Positions 1 through 4,746 of a DNA stretch of 6,557 nt are shown in pieces (the first letter of the stretch is position 1; each line of letters starts with the position of its first letter). The notes under the pieces were generated by a model. The model saw only the letters and a list, made by a program, of their open reading frames with translations, was not told the DNA's origin and did no database searches. The translations under genes were made by a program, and so were the position numbers. This stretch comes from Planctomycetota bacterium (lineage in GTDB: Bacteria; Planctomycetota; Planctomycetia; Pirellulales; Pirellulaceae), in contig JAPLNJ010000232.1 of NCBI GenBank assembly GCA_026692885.1, forward strand, positions 6,633 through 13,189. The letters are read 5' to 3'.

Positions 1-122
1 TGCCGAGGTCGGTCGCGATCGGATGACTCGGCGACGTCGGACACGATGACGGGAGCAAGGCCGGACACTTGGCCAGCACTGGCAGAGCCAGTGGCACCCC
101 AATTCTTAGCCTTGACAAAGCA
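1..122. other. Left edge, no gene recognised
   Basis: No coding region is supported here. A plus-strand frame is open from base 1 to a stop at 124-126, but its translation has no recognisable motif and a composition typical of a chance frame in GC-rich DNA. The stretch lies downstream of the minus-strand gene that ends at 123 and holds one small perfect hairpin (77-93). Confidence 0.5.
77..93 (-). terminator. Possible weak transcription-end hairpin
   Basis: CACTGGC at 77-83 and GCCAGTG at 87-93 form a perfect 7-bp stem with a 3-base AGA loop, about 30 bases past the stop of the minus-strand gene ending at 123. No T-run follows on the minus strand, so it is not a classical intrinsic terminator. 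The position fits transcript end or mRNA protection, but chance is possible in GC-rich DNA. Confidence 0.25.
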
Positions 123-560
123 CTAGTCCTCGTCGTCCGCCAACCACTCCCTCGCCTGCGCCAGCAGTGTCCTGTCCCGCGCGTCGCCCCGCGATCCCAT
201 TTCGTCAGCACGCGGGATACGGAACAACGGGCCAGTCTCCTGACCGCCGACGGATGCCATCGAACCAACCCGGCAAAACGTGTTCAAGTACTCCGTGATT
301 TGCCAGCCGTCGAAGATATCCCTGATCTCGGCGACGAAGTTCGGGATTTCGTCACGCCACTCGGGGTAGTCTTCCGCGAGTTCCAGGAAGTTCAGGAACT
401 TCCCGCCGACCAGGTAGTCCAGCGCTCGCTCGACGCCGACATCTTCCGGAATTTCGCCTTCCGGGATTTCGTCTTCCAGAGTTTCGTCTTCGAGGATGTC
501 ACGGGCAACTTCGCATTGGCTGGTCCAGACTTCTTGGGCTGTCATGGGCGTCGCGAGCAT
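123..560 (-). CDS. Small acidic hypothetical protein, 145 aa
   Basis: Function unknown; I do not recognise a named family. The product is soluble-looking, very acidic (D/E-rich, ending in ADDED), with no signal peptide or membrane segment. Residues 24-40 form a low-complexity acidic stretch built from three five-residue units (EDETL, EDEIP, EGEIP) that match a 15-bp tandem repeat in the DNA. Residues 45-95 (around ALDYLVGGKFLNFLELAED) look like an ordinary folded, mostly helical domain. The start at 560 is favoured over a second Met at residue 6 because GGGAGGTG (568-575) sits 7 bases upstream, an almost ideal Shine-Dalgarno sequence. Amino-acid composition and the strong ribosome binding site support a real gene over the longer plus-strand frame that overlaps it. 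It stands alone, more than 470 bases from the next intact gene. Confidence 0.75.
   Translation of the reverse strand: MLATPMTAQEVWTSQCEVARDILEDETLEDEIPEGEIPEDVGVERALDYLVGGKFLNFLELAEDYPEWRDEIPNFVAEIRDIFDGWQITEYLNTFCRVGSMASVGGQETGPLFRIPRADEMGSRGDARDRTLLAQAREWLADDED
447..491 (-). repeat. 15-bp tandem repeat, three units, inside a coding region
   Basis: Three imperfect 15-base units occupy 477-491, 462-476 and 447-461 (minus-strand order). They encode EDETL, EDEIP and EGEIP, and the second and third differ at only a few bases. Each unit is a multiple of three, so gain or loss of a unit would keep the reading frame of the acidic protein. A further partial unit (GAAGAT) follows. Confidence 0.7.
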
Positions 561-926
561 GAGTTGGCACCTCCCAGGCGATTGCAGGATCTCCGCAGAA
601 ATGATTCGTCTAGCCTACGGCCATTCGCTCGCCTTGAAAAGATACGGCAGCAGGATTCGGCGTCCCACCACGCTGAGTTCTGCGAATGACCGAACGCAAC
701 CTGTGACGCTGCCTGGAGAAATCGCCGTGTTAGGATTCGGTGAAGTCTTTGTTAAAGCACGGTGTGGCAGCCTAAAGCGGCGTTAGTTTTCCGTGAGCAG
801 CTGTTGCGAACGGCTACGAACTGCCACACGGGCTTCTTCGCCGGTCCTCCTCTGTGCTCTGGCTCCGCCATCCGTGCGGGTCTTCGGCGGCCGGACCGTC
901 CGCGTTAAGGCCAACATGATCAGACG
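561..926. other. Intergenic stretch without a supported gene
   Basis: No reading frame on either strand has a recognisable motif or a convincing start. The part just right of 560 must hold the promoter of the 145-aa minus-strand gene, but I see no clear -35/-10 or sigma-54 element. The stretch contains a 9-bp inverted repeat (762-770 with 821-829), listed separately. Together with the fic relic that follows, it looks like decayed DNA. Confidence 0.5.
762..829. repeat. Inverted repeat GTGTGGCAG / CTGCCACAC
   Basis: GTGTGGCAG at 762-770 is the exact reverse complement of CTGCCACAC at 821-829, with 50 bases between. With one mismatch the arms extend outwards by one or two more bases. It could be the ends of a tiny mobile-element remnant or a long-looped RNA stem. 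No target duplication was seen around it, so its nature is open. Confidence 0.35.
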
Positions 927-1031
927 TCGTCCGATGCCGACCGCCGCCTGGGGCGGCTGGACGGTGTAGCCTCCGCCCTGCCCAACCCCGACCTGTTCGT
1001 GGTGATGTACGTCCGGCGCGAGGCGGTGCTC
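927..1031 (+). pseudogene. Relic of a Fic-family protein, N-terminal fragment
   Basis: Read on the plus strand in the frame of 927, 35 codons give a peptide containing ADRRLGRLDG and then LPNPDLFVVMYVRREAVL. This matches the conserved N-terminal (Fic_N) segment of Fic-family AMP-transferases, which normally continues with a serine-rich SSQIEGT stretch and only later reaches the catalytic HPFxxGNGR motif. Here the match stops abruptly after REAVL and continues as unrelated sequence antisense to the ATPase gene. A stop lies just upstream in frame (906-908), and no start or upstream part is visible. The fragment cannot encode an active enzyme. Its right end is within about seven bases of the stop codon of the converging ATPase gene (1038-1040), so the join may be a recombination breakpoint. 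Family identity comes from memory of the motif. Confidence 0.75.
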
Positions 1032-1037
1032 CGGTCA

Positions 1038-3392
1038 TCACCGCAGCGCAAGCCACGCAAAAAGTCGCACCTTGAACCCGTCGAGTGCGAAGTAATAGAC
1101 GAGTGCGGCGCCCGCCACGGCCAAGAACAACAGCGGCGAAATCGGCGCCATCAAGAGGCCGCGCAAGGCGAGCAGCGAGGTCACGCCGACACCCGCCGCG
1201 GTGCTTGCCAGGAGGAATCGGCTAGGCCGCGTCGTCCAGCAGTGGCTTCGTTCCCGCAGCAGATAGACGCAGGCTTGCGAGCCGAGGATCAGCGTGGCAA
1301 AGGTGAGCGTCTGAATGTGCGGCGTATCCAAACCCAGCGCGTAGTGCCCGACGGCGAACACGCCGAAGCTGAAGCCGAGCCGGCACGCCGCTAGCACCGC
1401 CGCCGCCAGTACCAGCGGCCGTGTGCGCCACGGGTGCGGCGTGGACGACACACTCATGCGGTCGGTCGAGATGGCCATCGTCACGAAGTCGTTCAGGAAG
1501 ATGATCAGCACCATGAGCAGCGGCGTTAGCGGCTTGTGCTGCGTGAGGAGAAAGCCGGCGACCAGCAGCAACATGACTTCCATCTTCTTGGAGAGCGTGT
1601 TCAGCGTGTAGGTCATGACGCGCTGAAAGACTCGCCGGCTGGTCTCGATGGCGGCCGGTAGGTCGCCCAGTCCCGGCCGCGTGAGCACCATTGCCGCGGC
1701 GGCCTTCGCGACATCGGTCGCATTGGCCACCGCGATGCCGGCCTCGGCCTGCCGCAGCGCGGGCGCGTCGTTCACGCCGTCGCCGCTCATGCCCACGACC
1801 GCGCCGCGGCGTTGAAAGGCGCGCACGAGCTTGAACTTGTCCTCGGGAAACACACCGGCGAAGACACTGCAATCCAGCCCGTCGCCGCGCAAATCCCCAT
1901 GCAGGGTCTCGGCCGGGCAAATCTTCACCGGGATGCCGACCTGCTCGGCCACGGCCCGGGCGGTCAGGGCGTTGTCGCCCGTGACCATGACGACCCGCAC
2001 ACCGGCCTGGCCCAAGTCGTGAACAATCTGACGTGAGTCGGCCCGCACCGCGTCTTCGAGGCCGAGCAACCCGGCGAAACACGGGGCGCCGTCGTTCTGC
2101 ACGGCCACCGCCAGCACGCGCTGGCCGCGCTCGGCGATTGCGCGCGCGGCCGGTTCGCAACCGGCTTCCGGCGTGCCGCAAAGCTGCGCGATGACCGCCG
2201 GCGCACCCTTGAAATATCGCCGCACGCCACCCAGTTCCTGGAACGTGGCTTCGGCAAATTTGCGGGCGGGATCGAACGGCTGGAAGTCGAGACGTGTGGG
2301 CGTGCCGATGTTCAACCCACGCAGCGTCGCCGCACCGAGCATCGCGCCGTCCACCGGGTCCTGGCCCGCCGGGTCGCTGGCCAGCACGGCGGCGCGCAGC
2401 AGTTCGTCTTCCGTAAATCCCTCGGCCGGCTGCAACGCGGCCACGGTCGCCTCGTTGCGTGTCAGCGTGCCAGTCTTGTCGCTACACAACAGGGTCATCG
2501 AGGCCAGGTCGTGCAGCGCGCTGAGACGCGTCACCAGCACGCCGAAGCGGGATAGATCCAGCGAGCCGAGCGCCGCCGCCAACGTGAACGTGGCGGGCAG
2601 CGCCACCGGGATGGAGGCGAGCAAAATCGTCAAGGCCAGCGGCAGGACGTGCGCGAGGGACAGCCCCCGGTGGTGGGCCACACCAAAGACGAGCACGACC
2701 ATCCCGACGTTCAACACGAACAAGTCACGCACCACGGCGACGATTTCGTGCTCTTGCCGGTTGGCCGACCGGGCGGTGCGCACCAGTTCCGCCGTCTTGC
2801 CGAAGAACGTCTGTGCGCCGGTCGCCGTGACCTGGCCGGTGGCCTCGCCCCCGCGCACCATCGCGCCGGCGTAGGCCGTGCCGCCGGGAACCACCGAGAC
2901 CGCCGCCGACTCGCCGGTGAGCGCCGAATGGTCCACTAACAACGAGCCTTCCAGCACGTGCACATCCGCCGCGACGATGCCGCCCTGCCGCAGATGGACG
3001 ACGTCATCCGGCACGACTTCGTCCGCCGGGAGCGTCACCCATTGGCCATCGCGCCGCACCCGGGCCACGACACGCAGTTGCTGGCGGAGCAGCGCCAGGG
3101 CCCTTTGCGCGCGGCCTTCCTGCAGGTAGCCGAGCAGGGCGTTCAGCACCAACAGCACGCCGATGATCGTGGCCTCGACCCGCTCGCCGAGAAAGAGCTG
3201 GATGATAATCGTGGCCTCCAGCAGCCACGGGATGGGCGTCCAGAACCGGCTGAGGAACTGCCGCAGTGGATGCGTCTGCTCTTCGGCGACGGCGTTCGGC
3301 CCAAACTGTTTCAACCTCGCCTGCGCCTCGGCATTGGTCAGGCCGGGGCTAGGGTTCACAACGATCTCGGGAAGCACCTGCTGGTCGGACAT
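1038..3392 (-). CDS. P-type (P3A) plasma-membrane H+-ATPase, 784 aa
   Basis: An ATP-driven proton exporter of the inner membrane, of the plant/fungal/archaeal P3A type. Numbered from the Met at 3392: TGES of the actuator domain at 159-162; phosphorylation motif CSDKTGTLT with Asp305; nucleotide-domain KGAP at 395-398; MVTGDN at 469-474; hinge GDGVND at 537-542. About ten membrane spans can be placed: two at 50-93, two at 224-277 (with the PVALP motif in M4), and six from 602 to about 768. Asn84 in M2 (VLNALLG) and Asp635 in M6 (FLNDF) fall where the proton-carrying Asn/Asp pair of plant AHA2 lies, which favours H+ over Ca2+ or K+. The long C-terminal autoinhibitory tail of plant pumps is absent, as is normal in prokaryotes. 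The usual GDIVPAD before TGES reads GGIVAAD. The frame extends to a GTG at 3473, but ATG 3392 has TAGGAA 8 bases upstream and is preferred. A truncated glgP gene lies upstream on the same strand, probably co-transcribed. Confidence 0.95.
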   Translation of the reverse strand: MSDQQVLPEIVVNPSPGLTNAEAQARLKQFGPNAVAEEQTHPLRQFLSRFWTPIPWLLEATIIIQLFLGERVEATIIGVLLVLNALLGYLQEGRAQRALALLRQQLRVVARVRRDGQWVTLPADEVVPDDVVHLRQGGIVAADVHVLEGSLLVDHSALTGESAAVSVVPGGTAYAGAMVRGGEATGQVTATGAQTFFGKTAELVRTARSANRQEHEIVAVVRDLFVLNVGMVVLVFGVAHHRGLSLAHVLPLALTILLASIPVALPATFTLAAALGSLDLSRFGVLVTRLSALHDLASMTLLCSDKTGTLTRNEATVAALQPAEGFTEDELLRAAVLASDPAGQDPVDGAMLGAATLRGLNIGTPTRLDFQPFDPARKFAEATFQELGGVRRYFKGAPAVIAQLCGTPEAGCEPAARAIAERGQRVLAVAVQNDGAPCFAGLLGLEDAVRADSRQIVHDLGQAGVRVVMVTGDNALTARAVAEQVGIPVKICPAETLHGDLRGDGLDCSVFAGVFPEDKFKLVRAFQRRGAVVGMSGDGVNDAPALRQAEAGIAVANATDVAKAAAAMVLTRPGLGDLPAAIETSRRVFQRVMTYTLNTLSKKMEVMLLLVAGFLLTQHKPLTPLLMVLIIFLNDFVTMAISTDRMSVSSTPHPWRTRPLVLAAAVLAACRLGFSFGVFAVGHYALGLDTPHIQTLTFATLILGSQACVYLLRERSHCWTTRPSRFLLASTAAGVGVTSLLALRGLLMAPISPLLFLAVAGAALVYYFALDGFKVRLFAWLALR

Positions 3393-3400
3393 AGGGCTGG

Positions 3401-3406
3401 TTCCTA
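3401..3406 (-). promoter_or_regulatory. Ribosome binding site fixing the ATPase start
   Basis: TAGGAA on the minus strand lies 8 bases before the ATG at 3390-3392. The longer in-frame GTG at 3471-3473 has only an AGGA about 14 bases away, and the 27 extra residues it would add have no family match. The 784-residue form is therefore the likely product. Confidence 0.6.
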
Positions 3407-3500
3407 ACGCGGTCGAGCCGAAACCAAAGCGGAGTGGATCCGCATCTGCCGGGACTGAGATCAGCGTTGCCACAGGATGTGAGCGGATTCCTGAGGCACG

Positions 3501-3848
3501 TCAACGATACGCGGTGCAGGTCAGGGACCCCTGCGCGTGATTCTGCTGAAGCCACGCGGGTTCCTCCGCCGCTTGCCGCCGGGTTTCCACCAGAGCATCT
3601 ACCTGCTTGCGGAATGCCGGGTCGGCCAACATGCGCTGCAGCTGGTCCCGCGAGACAGTCGGAAGGACAACCCACGGGTTTTGCGTGAGTTCCCAAAGAG
3701 CAGGATCAAGCTGCCGCCACAGGTCGTCAGCGTAATGATTCCAGGACCATCGCATGTCCAGGGCCAGCTCGGCCAGGGGACCGAACCCCTCGACGTCTGT
3801 GGGTAGAAAGCAGTACATCGAGTTACTGGCACGTGTTGGTTGGCTCAT
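3501..3848 (-). pseudogene. glgP: Truncated alpha-glucan phosphorylase, N-terminal DUF3417 only (115 aa)
   Basis: Full enzymes of this type (GT35 with an N-terminal DUF3417 domain, usually 700 residues or more) release glucose-1-phosphate from glycogen. The sequence here keeps the DUF3417 signature: LALDMRWSWNHYADDLWRQL, then WELTQNPWVVLPTVS and LLADPAF-like MLADPAFRKQVDAL. It then reaches LTCTAY, where normal proteins continue into the catalytic domain with FSMEF. Instead the frame reads Arg and a TGA stop (3501-3503). No catalytic or pyridoxal-phosphate lysine region is present, and the next 108 bases carry no recognisable phosphorylase sequence. The start at 3848 is chosen because AGGAAAG (3852-3858) sits just upstream; an in-frame start at 3917 has no family match beyond residue 24. 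The remaining frame is undamaged, so a short DUF3417 protein may still be made. It is the first cistron before the ATPase. Confidence 0.8.
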
Positions 3849-3895
3849 GGTCTTTCCTGTAGCTGCCGTGGCGAGATTTTCGCCAAGCTCTCCAT
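3845..3895 (-). other. Possible 16-codon leader frame overlapping the glgP start
   Basis: An ATG at 3893-3895 opens a 16-codon frame whose TGA overlaps the ATG of the phosphorylase fragment as ATGA (3845-3848). This arrangement can couple translation. No Shine-Dalgarno sequence precedes the ATG, and the peptide is not recognisable, so it may be chance. Confidence 0.15.
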
Positions 3896-4053
3896 CCGCT
3901 GGTCGAACGGCTGGCATTCAATGCGCGTATCTTATGGCGTTGAACCGGGGATGCAAGAGGCAATGTCGTAAGCCCTTGATTTACTAGGCTTGTGGTTTAC
4001 CGCGATCCTGGGGCGCACACGCTGCTCGGACATCTAGGCCCTACGGAGCAGAA

Positions 4054-4069
4054 AGCACAAAGCGTGCCA
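4054..4069 (-). promoter_or_regulatory. Sigma-54 (-24/-12) promoter toward glgP fragment and H+-ATPase
   Basis: On the minus strand the bases read TGGCACGCTTTGTGCT. Compared with the consensus TGGCACR-N4-TTGCW, every defined position matches except the first T of the -12 block. The invariant GG (4067-4068) and GC (4055-4056) are separated by exactly 10 bases. The predicted transcript start is near 4043, about 195 bases before the ATG of the phosphorylase fragment. This is a sequence match only; it would need RpoN and an enhancer-binding activator. Confidence 0.6.
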
Positions 4070-4121
4070 AGGCCCTCATCGCCGTCTCTTTCGTGGATTG
4101 CTGGCATCGCATGGGCGGCGG

Positions 4122-4138
4122 TGTCCAGAATGTGGACA
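4122..4138. promoter_or_regulatory. 17-bp dyad, candidate enhancer site for an NtrC-type activator
   Basis: TGTCCA-GAATG-TGGACA is a perfect 6-5-6 palindrome. The size and spacing are those of classical NtrC-type enhancer dyads, although the bases differ. Its centre (4130) is about 117 bases upstream of the predicted plus-strand start and about 87 bases upstream of the predicted minus-strand start, both within the normal range for sigma-54 enhancers. The natural candidate binder is the response regulator whose gene starts at 6317. Confidence 0.55.
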
Positions 4139-4141
4139 GGT

Positions 4142-4158
4142 TGTCCAACTTCTGGTGA
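4142..4158. promoter_or_regulatory. Second, degenerate copy of the enhancer dyad
   Basis: TGTCCA-ACTTC-TGGTGA repeats the left half of the neighbouring dyad exactly and four of the six bases of the right half, with the same 5-base spacer. It starts exactly 20 bases after the first dyad, about two helical turns, so both sites would face the same side of DNA. This is typical of paired sites for cooperative activator binding. Confidence 0.45.
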
Positions 4159-4220
4159 ACAGGGGCGCAGTCCACGGAGACTTTTGCTACTCTTGCCGAC
4201 GCCGAACGGACCGCATCCAC

Positions 4221-4236
4221 TGGCACACGACGTGCA
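4221..4236 (+). promoter_or_regulatory. Sigma-54 (-24/-12) promoter toward kinase operon
   Basis: TGGCACACGACGTGCA matches TGGCACR-N4-TTGCW at all defined positions but the first T of the -12 block. GG (4222-4223) and GC (4234-4235) are exactly 10 bases apart. A transcript start near 4247 is predicted, giving a leader of about 127 bases before the 87-codon gene at 4374. It mirrors the minus-strand element at 4054-4069, with the dyads between the two. Confidence 0.6.
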
Positions 4237-4274
4237 TCAATCACGCGTCGGGAGAGGATCTCCGGTGGGGAGTT

Positions 4275-4348
4275 GTGATCGCTTGGGTCGAGCAGACCAG
4301 CGGTCGACGAAACGGAGGCGTGGATTGGCGCCGTCTTGACGCGATCAC
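4275..4348 (+). repeat. Long-range inverted repeat in the leader of the kinase operon
   Basis: GTGATCGC (4275-4282) is the exact reverse complement of GCGATCAC (4341-4348). The pair would close a loop of about 58 bases in the predicted leader RNA, ending 12 bases before the AAGGAA ribosome binding site of the 87-codon gene. A small GGAGA/TCTCC hairpin lies at 4251-4263. Either could be chance; no known riboswitch is recognised. Confidence 0.25.
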
Positions 4349-4373
4349 CAAACAAGGGAAAGGAATCGCCGCC

Positions 4374-4637
4374 ATGAACGAATCGCTGGTTACGGATCGG
4401 ACTTGCGAATCTACGGCCCACGCGTCATTTTGCCGCACGGAAGACCGGAAACTCGCTGATGCTAGTCCGCGAGACACGGCTCACTCTCTTGCTGGCCGCG
4501 TGCCTGTGATCTCCTTCACCCGCCGTAGTCTGCCCCAGTTGCGTTGGATGACGCGGGCGTGTGTGCTGCTGGTGATCCTCTGTCTTGTTCTTGCAGCCTG
4601 GGTTTGGTTCCAGATCCTTCGCATAAGCTTTTCTTGA
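4374..4637 (+). CDS. Putative small single-span membrane protein, 87 aa
   Basis: Not recognised. Residues 1-60 are polar and end in a positively charged stretch (FTRRSLPQLRWMTR). Residues 62-83 form one strongly hydrophobic segment (ACVLLVILCLVLAAWVWF), followed by only a few residues. Charge placement predicts an N-terminus in the cytoplasm and a tail anchor in the inner membrane. The frame is open upstream to 4098, but ATG 4374 is chosen because AAGGAA (4360-4365) lies 8-9 bases before it and because the predicted sigma-54 transcript starts near 4247, after the longer start. It would be the first gene of the operon with the histidine kinase, 109 bases ahead of it. It might modulate the kinase or the proton pump, but this is a guess from position. 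Lack of a family match and short length limit confidence. Confidence 0.5.
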   Translation: MNESLVTDRTCESTAHASFCRTEDRKLADASPRDTAHSLAGRVPVISFTRRSLPQLRWMTRACVLLVILCLVLAAWVWFQILRISFS

Positions 4638-4684
4638 GTCCTGAGCGGCCCGGAGTAGCGTGGGGCGAGGCTCGCACTATATCT

Positions 4685-4702
4685 CTGGCATGCGACTGCC
4701 AG
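4685..4702. promoter_or_regulatory. 18-bp dyad CTGGCA-N6-TGCCAG upstream of the kinase
   Basis: CTGGCA (4685-4690) and TGCCAG (4697-4702) are a perfect inverted repeat with a 6-base spacer, centred about 53 bases before the kinase start. It resembles a dimeric repressor or activator site. It also resembles a sigma-54 element (TGGCATG...), but the -12 block reads CC instead of the invariant GC, so I do not call it a promoter. Confidence 0.35.
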
Positions 4703-4709
4703 TATGATG

Positions 4710-4726
4710 CCTGGAAAGCATCCAGG
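4710..4726 (+). promoter_or_regulatory. Hairpin just before the kinase ribosome binding site
   Basis: CCTGGA (4710-4715) and TCCAGG (4721-4726) form a perfect 6-bp stem with the 5-base loop AAGCA. It ends 8 bases before the GGGGAG (4735-4740) used by the kinase gene. It could tune translation or act as a processing or attenuation point between the small membrane protein gene and the kinase. No T-run follows, so it is not an obvious terminator. Confidence 0.35.
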
Positions 4727-4746
4727 AACGCGGCGGGGAGACAGGC

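Larger units (their letters stand above)
3849..4373. other. Divergent regulatory region between two operons
   Basis: This gap separates the minus-strand glgP-fragment/ATPase unit from the plus-strand membrane protein/kinase/regulator unit. I see no gene supported by motifs or ribosome binding sites in it. It holds two oppositely oriented sigma-54-like promoters, a 17-bp dyad with a weaker repeat between them, and two leaders of about 195 (minus) and 127 (plus) bases with some local stems. A weak AAGCC/GGCTT inverted repeat lies at 3970-3991. Confidence 0.6.

Noticed and set aside
69..689. 206-codon plus-strand frame covering the small acidic gene
   Set aside because: It has no motif, no convincing start signal, and overlaps the minus-strand gene that has a near-ideal ribosome binding site and a natural protein composition.
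1222..2181. 319-codon second minus-strand frame inside the ATPase gene
   Set aside because: Arg/Ala/Gly-rich translation typical of an alternative frame in GC-rich DNA; the ATPase frame has all family motifs.
3961..3995. AAGCC...GGCTT inverted repeat, possible attachment site or tRNA remnant
   Set aside because: Only five paired bases with a 12-base loop and no tRNA arms or CCA end nearby; not enough to call.
4102..4117. Third sigma-54-like element TGGCATCGCATGGGCG (plus strand)
   Set aside because: It keeps GG-N10-GC but lacks the TT of the -12 block and has C at the purine position; it also runs into the dyad at 4122, so it is a much weaker candidate than 4221-4236.
4098..4373. N-terminal extension of the small membrane protein with CPECGQ and CYSC cysteine pairs
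   Set aside because: The pattern suggests a zinc ribbon, but the extension overlaps the enhancer dyads and the sigma-54 promoter, has no ribosome binding site, and the start at 4374 explains the frame better.
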